NCBI GenBank assembly: GCA_000711775.1
Contig: ARYC01025720.1
Coordinates: 1-64,000, forward strand
Direction: 5' to 3'
Origin: Oxytricha trifallax
Lineage: Eukaryota > Ciliophora > Spirotrichea > Sporadotrichida > Oxytrichidae
DNA: 64,000 bases
Position 1 is the first letter of the stretch, and every line of letters starts with the position of its first letter. Below the pieces are notes generated by a model, which made no database searches, was not told where the DNA came from, and was given only the letters and a program-made list of their open reading frames with translations. Positions 11,901-23,600 of the stretch are shown piece by piece. Made by a program: the position numbers and the translations under genes.

Positions 11901-12655
11901 TTATTGTATTAAGGAAGTAGGGATGGATTTAAAGCAAGTGAATTTCATATGAAATGTGATAATTTAACTCCAACAATTATATTTATACTCAGTGATCAGG
12001 GATAGGTTTTTGGAGGTTATACATTTAAATTTTTTTAAAAAATAATCTCTAAAAAATATATATTTAAACAAATTATAATAATTGAATTAGATAAATTAGC
12101 AAATAAAATATATCTTATCTTTTTATTAAAAGAAAACACAAAAATAATAATTATTTTACAAACTTTATAAAATCTAAATGTTCTAAAATTTTAATGTTAT
12201 AATTAATTAAAATCATGTAAAATACATCTAAACCTTGGTAATCTCCTTTAAAGAGTATAAATGTAGAAGATAAATATGCCTTTTTGTTTTAATTAAACAA
12301 GAAAACTATTCATAAATAGCATTAAAACTTCGAAAGAGGGATATTTTGCTAGAAAGATTGGATGTGTGTATTCGGTTTTGATGATTTATGTATTGCTGAT
12401 TAATGTGATTAAGTTGAAAGCAGCAGTCATTGCAATTTGGAAAAGATAATAAAATATTAAAAATCTTTTAGCTTTTTTGCAATAAATAATATACTCAAAA
12501 TATATATTAATGTATAAATGTATATTATATTTAATTTAGGGTACACATATGAACTCCCGAAAGGCATTAGATATAGATCTGAAAAAGCACAATCCTATTT
12601 AGGAGGTGCTTGGTAATTCAGAGTTATAGAAATTGAAGTTTATTAACTTATATGA
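8957..12655 (+). CDS. fragmented serine/threonine protein kinase followed by TLDc domain
   Basis: Kinase landmarks occur in order on the plus strand: glycine-rich loop YELGSGSNADNF (near 9053), VAIKKYREMIN (near 9366), alpha-C helix region IELMEIQLMKNFKSC (near 9475), hinge IVQEFAKYGDL (near 9815), catalytic loop HRDIKPEN (near 9983), TGTFKYMSPEM and DIYSLGV (10245-10330), and ERPRIEEIINHP (near 10799). A Gln-rich coiled coil follows (10890-11050). Then TLDc motifs appear: GSRDGFKASEFHMKCD (near 11920), VFGGYT (12007), DDLCIAD (12380) and a final EIEVYQLI before TGA at 12653-12655. The landmarks are separated by AT-rich, frame-breaking DNA, as expected for IESs. The magnesium-binding motif appears as LADYE rather than DFG, and an in-frame TGA lies near 9854. 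Start ATG is 8957, or 8891 in frame. It could instead be two adjacent genes; the domain calls are firm, the fusion is not. Confidence 0.65.
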
Positions 12656-13020
12656 ATTAACTATTATTATATAATTCAAAATTTATTGATTCATTTCACA
12701 GTTTTTATCTACAAATTTTTTACAATTTCAGTCTTTTATCTAAATTTAACAAATTAATCATTAAAACCTATTCACTCTCTAAAGATGATTTTCTTATTTA
12801 ATTTATAATAAAATCAAATTAAACTAGTAAATATTAAAGTTTAAGTATACTCTTTTATATTTAATAAAGATATCTTTAAAATATTTATACAATTAAATTC
12901 ATTAACTCTAATAAATATAAGTATTTGTAATTTATTTTTATTCATTAGATATCAATCATTTGAATTTATATATTGCAAATCAAAGTACAAATATAAACTT
13001 TAAATTAATATTTAGATAAA

Positions 13021-16000
13021 ATGTATTAATGCAAAAACTGCAAGAAAACTCTCACCATCATAAACAAAGGCTAATACAATGACTATTGCCAAAATTGCCT
13101 TCAAATTTTATCTCAAGATTAAAATGTTTAAATGCATCAATAAAACTGAGTTAGTTAGCATTAATTCAGCAGCTTTGAAGAGTAGAAATATGCAAATTAA
13201 ACGATGTAACCTCACTTTAATAATGGCAATGCAAATTAAAAACTCCTATTTAAAGCAAATTAGTTATAAATAATTTAATTAATTGGGATAGAATTCGTAA
13301 GCTATTTATATGTACGTGTTTGATAATATACTATCATAATTTTAAAAATTAAAAATCCAAATTTAAATGAATGTTATAATAAATTCTAAAAATAAAAAAC
13401 TATTAAAACCTTTCTAAAAGAAATATTATTTCTCTTGAAAATGATGAAATACTACTTTATGGCACTTATTTATTGCAAATAAAAAGGAATTAGATATATT
13501 TAAGAGTGATAGGAATAATGAAATTATTTTGCTTATAAATAAGTACTAAGATGACAATGTCTTTTATTAGTAGCCAAATAGCAACCTTCTTGGAAATTAG
13601 GTAAGGAAGAAACCTTTAAAATTTATTCATATTTCAACTTTCAAGTTATCCTATGCCTTAAATTCTTGATCATATTTTAGGATAGCAGCGAGAGTTCATA
13701 TGAATGGGATTAAAAAGATCAGCAAAACTAATTTATAGAAGTTAATTAAGAAATGGAAGATTAATCAGACACAGGGTTGATTATGTCTTAAGAAAATTAG
13801 CAATATTTAAACTATATAATGTCATATAATGTCTTAAAACATTCAGATGAATTAAGAATATGATTTTGCCATCGAAAATATACGAGATACCTAAAATTGT
13901 TTCTTAAACGTGATTATGCAATCTCTTTATCGATTGACTCATTTCAAGGATCTAGCAATATAGTTTTACGAGTACATGTAATAAATTAATCAATTCGTAG
14001 ATAATGACACTATGGGTACTCTTTTGGTAAGTAGGACAACAAAATTTAGCTATTTTTATAGGATTTCATCAGTAAAGTTGAAGTCTAAAACTTAGCAGCA
14101 CAAAACTCAAAGAAAAAAGTAAATTCTTTAACTGTTTACTCAGCAGATGATATGAGAATTTCACTTTTTAAGATTGGCTACGCAAAAGACCAATTTAGAC
14201 TCTTTGATCAGGCTGATTCATGCGAGGCTCTTGAAGTCATTCTAGAGACTCTTGACAAATATTTTCAAGAAAATTAGAATTGCTTGATTAGTAATGGAAA
14301 GGAGACAAAGGGCAGGTCTTAAGAAGCGAATGCTCACTGCATGATTCATCATTGCTTTCATTTGAATCTTACGAAAATCAGAAAATGCTTTTGTAAAAAG
14401 TAGGAGGATAGAATTGTTATGAAGTACAGTGAGATATTAAATAATTAGCTTTAAATATGTAATTTTGCTAATAGATTTAAATATTTGTAAGTTAAAATAA
14501 AAAATTAAGTGATTTTAATCCAATCCAACTAATCTATGCCAACGAAGTTATAAATAAAAACTTCCTTCTAAACTCTCTCTAAGATGATAGTATCACACAG
14601 TGTGGTTTCAAGTTTAATGGACAGCTTTCCTCTTAATTGCGATTTTAAAATGTAATGTGAATTAATACTCTATAACTTAATTAATTCTCTTTATGTAGAA
14701 TATTGAAAAAACTAATTGCAGTAATTGTCTACAAAAAGATTGTGCCTCTCAAGTAATATTGTTTAAATTTGATTCTTTTCTTTCGTTTTGAATTAATTGA
14801 GAATATTTGAAAATTAAATTTAGGCTTAAGTAAGAGATAAGTAAAAGTTTATACATAGTCTGATAAATAATTACTAATCAAGTTAATTAATAGATTTAAT
14901 GTATTAATGTTAATAAATTAGCAAAATTAATTATGTGAAAACATCTTTTGCTTACAATAATAGAACTGCCATTTCCAAAAATCCTAACTTATAATGTTGA
15001 ATGGGGTGACAAAGAGAAGGATGATATCGGACTGTTTCTAATTTCTTTACCTAGATATATAAACATTTCAGAAATCTACGAGGTTTAGGACCAAAATGTA
15101 CAAACATAGTAATACAATAACTTATCATTAATTCACTTCTTAATTTATAGGTTGTATTATATAAGAGGAATGGTGGTCTTTTGTAACAATCATTAGGGGA
15201 AGAGATCATTTTTATCTAAATTATGTACATCTCAACCTTTTTTTAATTTCATATATTAATTAGTAATAATTTTTTTTTATTACAAAGTGATCTGTCTTTT
15301 ATTGTATTATTTTAAATAAAAATTAAACTTTTATTTTATTTATCAAGATAATACTCAGTATTATAACTTTTTTTTTTGATAAAATTTTTTTAATTAATAG
15401 TAAAATTATCTACTCCACACATTTTTGAAAAATTTTTACAAATTATTTTAATATACATAATCAAAAATTTTAAGCATATTTAATGAATAAATTTATTTTC
15501 GAAATTTAAATACTTGGAGATGGTTATCGTTGAAATTATAAAAATGCTAAACTTTTTTATAAAAAAATTTAATGTTAGTTTCCCAAAAATCATTACATAT
15601 GCTATTTCAAATCACCTAAAACTGACGAGTGGACTTTGTATGATGATATGGTAATAAAAAAGAAGCAGGATTTTGAGCAGGTATGCAATGAATTAATTTC
15701 ATGTATTGCTACTCCAGTGATTTTGTTTTATGAATAGTAAGAGTCACAGCCAAATAATTTATAAATCGAAAGATTAATTTCAAGTATATCTGTATTATAT
15801 TAATTTCCATGAGATGTAGAAAAGTTTACTATCTGATCTCTAAGCTATTAATTTGTTAGAAAAGATAAAAGAGTCATCAACTTAATAAGATTAAAATTAG
15901 CAAAATATAGAAATGCAAGATGTCAGAGAAGATTTTATAAATTAATATTCAGGTTTGAGTCAAAGCGGCAAATTTTGAATTTATTTGAATAATCATAATG

Positions 16001-17338
16001 AATTGAAATTATATCTCCAAAATTATTTTCAATGCTAAAATTATCTAACTAATTAATATTCAAATCTTTGCTAAAAAGATAAAGATTACTCTACTCTCTA
16101 ATAGTAAAACAAGGAGAAACTCCAATATATAAATAATAAATTGAAAGAGCTTAAAAGTGAAAAAGATTATACATCATAAGGTTTGTATTTATTCAAATGC
16201 CCAAAATGTGAGTACTATACTTCTCTTTCGAAAGATATTTGCCTTAATTGTGCGTAATTTAGAAATATATATCATTAAGGGATAGATAAAATGAATGTGG
16301 CATATGAGGCTAAATTTGTTGGGTCTATAAAGTCTCTAAATTTGCAGCTTTAAAAGTTAAAGTAAGACCAAAAGATTCTAACTTCACAAATTAAAGGTAG
16401 TTGCATAGCATAAAACGGTAATAGTTCATTTTATAATGAGACAAAATAAAAATTAAGTAACAATAATAAATGGAACTGTCCATAATGCAACTCTGTTTAT
16501 GATATCGATATGGATAAGTATGATTTTATAATTATATATAAAGTCATGCTAGAAATGTGATTTTCATCTTGAAAGGGAATCTAATTTGGAATAATTTTTC
16601 AGTCCTTATTGTGAAATTAAGTTAATTATATAGAATGGTAGTTTGTAATGGAAATTATTTCTATATTTTTTCGAAAAACTTATTGAAATAATTAAAAATG
16701 TATAAGAAAATTAAAAGATTTTAATGAGTGTTTTTAATTATATTAACTAGCAATAATAAAACAGTAGACCTACAAATATACATAATCATTCAGCTTTAAA
16801 CTAATCGAATAACCAATCATAACAAGACTTCACATTTATATAAAAATATCAAACCAACGTTCCTACTTACTTGCAAGATAAAGCAAATTGTTTAAATAAT
16901 ACTGGGTTTTAATCTTAAAACAGTGCTTCTAGCTTCTTTGGAAATTCAAAAGTATATAACTCTAATCTAGGTAAAAGATAATACGGCTATGTTGATAAAT
17001 ACAAACCTGCAAATATATAACAACCTGGTTCTTAAATGGTTTCATAGTAACAATATATTGGTGTCCCTAATACTAAGTCAATGATTTAAGCTTCAACTGC
17101 TACGTTTATTTAGAGTGAAGCAGTTCCATAATCTCCAGTGAGGAAGCCTTACATATTTGGGATAAGATAATCCACTACACCAAATAAAGATATAACGAAT
17201 CTAGATAAATTGGTTCAAACTCCTCAGTTTTCAGAATTTAAAGATAATCCAGAAAATATCTAGTTTGAAAGCATTGGAACTATCAGACCTAATTTTATTG
17301 ATGCAAAAGCTGATAATATTTATGGTATTTCTATTTGA
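13021..17338 (+). CDS. USP53/54-like ubiquitin-specific protease with zinc-ribbon motifs
   Basis: The start ATG at 13021 opens with a zinc-ribbon-like CKNC...CQNC. The catalytic half follows: Cys box NCFLNVIMQSLYRLTHF (Cys codon 13898-13900), ADDMRISLFKIGYAKDQFRL, then ADSCEALEVILETLDKYF, an FNPI segment, PKILTYNVEWGD, and the His box HYICYF...WTLYDD (His codon 15591-15593). These match the USP fold, closest in my reading to the USP53/USP54 group (DDAAECFE-type box), a subgroup once thought inactive. The Cys and His are present; I did not place the third catalytic residue. After the USP domain come coiled coil, two more CxxC...CxxC modules (CPKCEYY...CLNC near 16200; CPQC...KC near 16480) and an Asn/Gln-rich tail, ending at TGA 17336-17338. 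Introns include GTAAGT...TATAG near 14030. Several gaps may be IESs. It would cut ubiquitin from cytosolic or nuclear substrates. Confidence 0.7.
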
Positions 17339-17354
17339 AGTTTACTATTAAATT

Positions 17355-17771
17355 ATGCTTAATTATAAAGCTGATCGTAAATTCAAGAACGAATAAAAGC
17401 TTTTGCAGTAAGAAGGAACTTAAATAAAAAAGCGTCTGAAAACTGATACAATCTAAACGCCTTACTAGGACCCTCACTACAGTCTGCTCTTGAAGAACCA
17501 TGAACTCCACTAATTCAGAGGTTCGTCTTACCGTGAAAAACTCAAAGAGAGACTCGGTTTGGTAGTCACAGATGAAGGAGTGAGCAATGTCGGTAAACCT
17601 TCACAAGTATAGCAAACATAGCAGTAATAATAGTAGAAGTAAAATCAGCCCCCCAAATAGTAGGGTGATGAGAAGTGTACTAAGTGTTCAAGAACTAAGA
17701 AAGATTGTGAAAAAGGCTTGCCAGGATCATGTATTGCGAAATAAATGCGCAATTAGTGCAATTAATAATGA
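17355..17771 (+). CDS. small Gln-rich protein with Cys-rich C-terminus, unrecognised
   Basis: An uninterrupted 138-codon frame starts at ATG 17355 and stops at TGA 17769-17771. It contains many TAA/TAG codons read as Gln, including a run of Gln near 17620. The N-terminus is basic (MLNYKADRKFKNEQKLLQQE). The middle has FRGSSYREKLKERLGLVVTD. The C-terminus has CTKCSRTKKDCEKGLPGSC, which could bind a metal ion. The gene begins only 16 bp after the deubiquitinase stop and on the same strand, yet I see no sign that they are joined. The lack of any TGA over the frame and its biased composition make it a real gene. I do not recognise the family. Confidence 0.6.
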
Positions 17772-18361
17772 AACATCAATTTAGTTAGTTAGTATTTTGC
17801 TCATAATTATAGTCTAATGCCATAATTAGGATGGCAATAAGGTTGTAATTACAATTCTTTATATGCTGACTATGTATATGTCCAAGGTTTATAAACAACA
17901 GTCATCAATAAAATATCAATATTAAAAAGTAATTAATAAGATTTGACAGAATATGCTTATAAATTTATAAGAAATTAATTTTAAAAAAGTTTATTTTTTA
18001 ATCCATTATTTCATCATCCAACCCATTTAAGGTACTAAAATGATAAAAATAAAATTTATATATAGTAAATTTCAATAGATGAAATTTCAATTTATATATT
18101 ATGAAATAGATTATTATAAATATTTACATAATTTAATGACAATAAATGTTGTAATTTAATATTGTAATTTTTTGGATAAATAAACTGAAAATAAAAATAT
18201 GGATTGTATTTCATATTGAATATCAATTTCAAAGCTATACCTAGACACTTATAATTTTTATTAGAAAATAATGAATTCTATTAATCCTAGAAATTAAAAA
18301 TAATTTATTAGAAAACAAATTTGCAATATTAATTTTTATTATCAGGTTAATTCAATAAATC
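17772..18361. other. intergenic AT-rich region
   Basis: Between the small Cys-rich gene and the MORN gene. It is AT-rich and contains no ORF or repeat I can support; it may hold the 3' and 5' flanks of the two genes. Confidence 0.5.
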
Positions 18362-19573
18362 ATGGGTTAGACTTGCTCAGCTTACTGCTCTAATTATAAG
18401 TCAAGTACTTATGTTCCAGAAGACACTGGTACACTAGATAAGAATCCAAATATCCCTCAAAATTATTATAAATGTTCTTGAATGTTTTTGACGTATAATT
18501 AGATCATAAATTTAGGCTTAAAGAGTAAAAAGTATTTTTACAATAGTAACTTATTAGATAACAGCTAGCATTCAGATAGAAATTACGCTCCAAATCAAAG
18601 TGGCTTTCTGTTGCCCAGTCCTTACAACTAGAACAATTTCAATTACACTTCCCCTCAAACCCCTACAGCAGATTAATTCAATAATGGCAATTAGAAGCAG
18701 CAATTTCCCTCGGTCTAATTAGAAAATGGTGCCGTTTACACTGGTGAATGGGCAAGAGGAATGCGAGAGGGTTAGGGATATTAAGAATGGCCAGATGGTT
18801 CAAGATATATAGGAGAGTGGAAGAATGATAAAGCCAATGGCTATGGAAAATTGTTTCATGCTGATGGAGATGTGTACGAGGGAGAGTGGATTGACGACTA
18901 AGCTCATGGACAAGGAAAGTACATTCATAGCAATGGAGCTGTCTATGAAGGAGAATGGATTAATGATAAACAAGAGGGATATGGAGTGGAGATATGGCCA
19001 GATGGGGCAAGGTATGAGGGCATGTTCAAAGACGGCAAGAAGGAAAATATGGGAGTTTTGAAATTTGCAGATGGCTCGATATTCCAAGGCTCTTTTGGTG
19101 ATAATGAAATAAATGGTACTGGCACTTACATTTGGGGAGATGGAAAAGTTTATGTTGGTGAATGGATCTCTAATAAAATGCATTATAAAATAACATGATT
19201 CATGGAGATCATTTTTTGCCACTCATTAATATAGTTATATATTATATATGTTTGATTGCATGGAAAAGGATCTTTGAAATGGCCAAACGGAAAGTAATAT
19301 GATGGAGAATTTAAAGATGACAAACGACATGGCCATGGAGTTTTTATCTGGAGTGACGGTCGAATGTACGATGGAATGTGGAAGAATGGCAAGCAGCATG
19401 GCAGAGGAGTATTCAAACAAATAGATGGCTTGGAGCTCGTGGGTGAATGGAATGAAGGGGAGAGAACAAGATGGCTTAATGGAGGAGGAAATAGTGGACA
19501 TGAAAATGTTAATGCGAAAGCGTCCTCATCAATATGGTCTCATTAAAGTAAACAGAGTGTCAAGTAGCATTGA
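18362..19573 (+). CDS. MORN-repeat protein with acylation-type N-terminus
   Basis: The start ATG at 18362 gives [15 protein letters not shown], with Gly2 and nearby cysteines typical of N-myristoylated and palmitoylated proteins, so membrane association is likely. After an N/Q/S-rich stretch come about nine MORN repeats (examples: [45 protein letters not shown]). Family knowledge: MORN repeats bind lipids or act as scaffolds, often at the cortex or cilium. A 42-nt intron (18474-18515) and a 78-bp IES (19184-19261) must be removed to keep the frame. After [12 protein letters not shown] the frame runs to TGA 19571-19573, but another frame (...[19 protein letters not shown]) also stays open to 19632, so the last 40 or so residues are uncertain. 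Confidence 0.85.
18474..18515 (+). other. 42-nt intron in MORN gene
   Basis: Without removal the frame hits TGA at 18479. Joining AAAT to GCTTAAAGAG keeps the frame (YYKCLKSKKYF) into the MORN repeats. The segment starts GTTCTT and ends TTTAG, as a short ciliate intron would. Confidence 0.65.
19179..19261 (+). other. IES with 5-bp pointer TGCAT in MORN gene
   Basis: The direct repeat TGCAT occurs at 19179-19183 and 19257-19261. Deleting one copy plus the AT-rich DNA between them (78 bp) joins SNKMH directly to [10 protein letters not shown], giving a perfect MORN consensus across the junction. The segment has no GT..AG borders and contains in-frame TGAs, so it is an IES and not an intron. 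Confidence 0.8.
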
Positions 19574-19831
19574 AAGAGGAAAGATTGAAAATGACTTAAG
19601 TAAAAATTATAGGAAATTCGTAATGATTGAGTGAACGAATCTATATTTATGAATCACTAAATTGTAAAAGTAGCAAAAATATAAAGATTGATATTGTGGA
19701 TTAATTTTATTCTTTGATTTAAATATATAAATTAGATTTATAACTTTTAAGAGTTAAGTATTTTAATGTAGGTCTTATGAAATCTAGAGGAATCATCAAT
19801 TCAGTGGATAGAGAAATAAAAAATAACAAAA

Positions 19832-20479
19832 TTCACAATTGGTCCACATAATAAACCCTGAAATGATGCACATGCCCTCCAAGCCCAGCTCCCAAAGCCA
19901 CAACTCTTGGATTTTTGCCCTCCATTCTTGCTGGATTTGGACCTCCTCCACTACCTCCAGCCTTGAAGTTTCTATTTTTATTTGTTTCAAAATATATACT
20001 GTCAACTAGATCTCCAGCGTATATATTTGAATTAAATATACAGATTAGATTAATAAGTACAATATATTATATGTATAACTTTTGGTTTAAGTTTACCACT
20101 AGATTATTGATATATTCCCCATCTTCAAACTCAAAGGTGCTGCAAGTTACTTCTGCTGTCAAATGTGAACCAATATGATGTCCAACCTAGAATTTCTTGT
20201 TATCTTAATCTTTCAAATTTAAATTATCATTAATTCAACTTTATAATTATATATGTGTTTATATATTTATATGTCATAATCTGGAAGTTAATAAGTAACT
20301 TCATAGCCGAAAACAAGTCTAGTGTCATGATAAACATCAATCTTCTTCATATTGGGTATAACCTTAAGATTCTTCAATTTCTTAGCATCATTTACTATTA
20401 GAGTATCAGGGTGTATTCTACCCAAGAAATTAGTCTCTTTTAGTTGGCTAAACCATTGTGGATTTTATGAGTCTACCAT
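19832..20479 (-). CDS. jacalin-like lectin-domain protein
   Basis: The start ATG at 20479 (minus) reads MVDSQNPQWFSQLKETNFLG, followed by RLVFGYEVTYQLPDYD. After AT-rich interruptions comes HHIGSHLTAEVTCSTFEFED with GEYINNLVV, then GDLVDSIYFETN, a glycine-rich loop (AGGSGGGPNP) and ALGAGLGGHVHHFRVYYVDQ before TGA at 19832-19834. The order (short strands, glycine-rich loop, then a G-x-G-G strand) fits the jacalin-related beta-prism fold, which often binds sugars. No signal peptide is visible. Two AT-rich segments, near 20020-20090 and 20200-20285, are introns or IESs. The fold assignment rests on motifs only. Confidence 0.55.
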
Positions 20480-20640
20480 TAAATTAAAGTTATTAATATT
20501 ATAATTAAATCATGTTAAGATTAATATATAGAGACAAGATTATGATAAAATTAAGGACTTTTATGATAAAAAATTATACTGTTAACAAATCCAGTTTAAT
20601 TCTACTGCTATATCTTATGTAATATGATAATCATGTTTCC

Positions 20641-23600
20641 TCATGCAAGTTCAAAGCCTGCATTGCTATTGATAGCATAGAGCAGCTTTTCCTTCATAAC
20701 TTTGGCATTGCTATATGATGGTAGTCTTAAAACATTGAAGCATGTGCTCGCAGTAGGTAATTTCTCGTCTGGTCTATCAGCATCCATTTTAGAAATTGTG
20801 AATTAGGGGTGGAGAGAAGCGAATCCCATTAGAGGTTGGCGAGGGCATGAAGTCACGAATTTAAGTAACTTTGATTGTTGGTCAGTGTCCAATTCAGTCT
20901 CTACTATCTTAAGTATTATTCATTTTTGAACAAATACGAGATTATATTAAGTAACCAATTATTAAATAAGTAAAATCTTCCAAAACATTTTAATTCTTGA
21001 ATCTGATGAACTGAAACCTCCAATATATTTAGTGAATTTCATCAAATCCTTTACATTTATGTTTTATTAAGCACCTGATACCAACATCTACATTTCTCTT
21101 TCATTGAATATTTTAAATAAAAATATTAATATGTTTGAATATTTGTAACCATTAAAGTGGAATGAGCTCATGGAAACCTCTGACAAAAGCATCAGCTTGA
21201 GCTTTGATTCTTCTGTTTAATCTGAAATCAGCCACCATGTAAATGTATCTAAATCTATTGGCAATATATTATTTCTTAAATTTCCATTAAATTTATATAA
21301 AATTATGTAAAAATAATAGTTTAATTAACTTTTTTATTTGGCATTAGTTACTGTTATGTTGCATCCATTAGGAATGAGATCGATTTCTCTTCTCTCCCCA
21401 GTGACCTCGTTTTCATCTGTGACTGAGAAATTCAAGCATAGATCCTCTACATTACCTTCATATTAACGCATCTAAATTAAGGATTTGTAAAGTGCTGGGT
21501 CAAGTGACTTCAAGTCATTCAGATACTAAAAATAGATAAAGTAGATGTATTATGATTATTCCTAAGAAAATTAACAATAAATTCAGAGAGTTTTGCTTTC
21601 CAATCAACTTTCTGAGGAAAAAGTCAGCAAATTTAGGTTCTAAAGTGATCCCTTGGTACATAGCTTTACCCAATAGCTTACCCAAGAAATTGAAATACTC
21701 AGTGTCATATTTCCCAAATAATAATTATGACTAAGCGTTAGGATATAATTCCTTTTCTCTTTCAGTTACTAAAAAGAGGCCATAGTTTGGGTTGAATACA
21801 ATCTATGCTAAGTTGACTAAGAATTGTAAAATTTATAATTAATGATAAAAAAACCTTTTTTTATATATGATTAAAAATTCCTTGAAAAGCCCACCTGCAT
21901 CCATTCCTTCCTCTCTCATCCCCTACTCATTTATAAACACAACTCCCACAATGCTCTTCAGATCTTTAACCTTGCTAAAAGCTTGAAATCCATCTTGAAA
22001 CAACTAACTTCTCCTGATTTAAACCTACACTTTCTGAACATATTGACTCTTAGCCACATCATTCTTGATTGTCTACTGGAAAAGAGTGGCTCTAACATCA
22101 AATGGGATGCATTCTGGCATGTATTGGATCACTCTTTTTATTTCAGGGGGGAAGTGCTGAGTTTTTAATATATCTGCCCACTTGATTTCTTTGATGTCCC
22201 ACATTGAAGGATCGATGTAATCCTTTATGGCAAATTGCTCATGCAAAAGTCTTAGAAGTACACTAAAATATTTATAAATGTTAATTAACATATCATAAAT
22301 AATATGAACATATTTGTTTCATTATGAATAAAAATTACACTGCTCGCATAAAGAACAAATTCATCAAGCATATTTGGTTGGGCTTGTTTATTCTCAACAA
22401 TCAAATCTATGATTAAAGGCCTCAATAAATTTACCATGTCTAAAATGTCCTTTCTTTCAAAGTACTAAAATATAATATTGTCAAAAATACAATATAATAA
22501 ATATATTTTAATTTATTCATATTAATAACTAATTCTTAAGAAAATCTTCAAAACTAGTGACCCACAGATTCCTTGTAAAAGCAAGACAGAACAAGTTCAG
22601 AGAATGAATGAAAGAATTATATTAATCGTATTCTCTCACATTTCTTACTAAGAGTGATTCTATGCCACAGTAAACTTAAATGAATCGCCACAGTTTATAT
22701 AAGACTGGCTCATTGAAAGCAATATTCCATTAATAAATAAACGTGAATTTGTACATAAAATATGTCTTTTTTGTAATAAATGTAAATGAGTATTACCAAG
22801 AATTATCTACTGGAAGACTCTCTGTGACCCTCTTGATATCATTAAAATAGTCGAGTAAATCTTAGTAAGACTAATTGCAGCTTGTGGGTTGAACTCATCC
22901 TCAAATATAGAGTGCTTATTGTTCACAGTCTCGCCAAATATATGCCCAAATATCTTCGAGGTTGTCTTGAAATCTAGAATAAGAGACAACTGATTCCTCA
23001 AGATTGTTGTCATTATGTAATCATCGATTGAGGCATTATCCAAGTCAAAGATTCTCTTAAATTTTGTTACATAACTTTTTGAATAAAAATTCAATCTTCC
23101 AATATATTACGAAATGGAGTTTACCAAGGTGCTATGCTGATGTCTCTAAAACTTTCAATATAGGGTACACTTCCATGGTGTTCATTTCATTTACTAGCTT
23201 AGTATGCAACAACTCGAAGGTATTGGCAAAAATGAACATTTTCCTTTCATCTTTCTACAATTCATTTATGAGATTACCCTAGGCATCTTTTTTCTATTCT
23301 TCCTTCTCCTCTTCATTCATATCGACCTGCTTTGAAAAGTAGTAGGATGAAAATATATTCTTGAAATTCATAGGCTTAGGTAAATAGTAGGGATTGTTTT
23401 CTTGTTGATTGGACTACTAAATGAAAGGGGAAATGTACTTTAAGATTGTTGGAATTGAATAGAAATCGTGAACGAAGGAGTATTAAAGAGCAGTTGCTGC
23501 ATCATAGTTGGTAAACTAGACTTTATTACACGATTTAACAGCTAATATAATTTTATGGTTTACCAGATAGTGTGAAACCTGACACTAAATGTAAAGCAGC

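Noticed and set aside
18800..19222. Minus-strand 140-residue frame across the MORN gene
   Set aside because: Antisense shadow of MORN repeats; the plus frame has clear repeats and homology logic.
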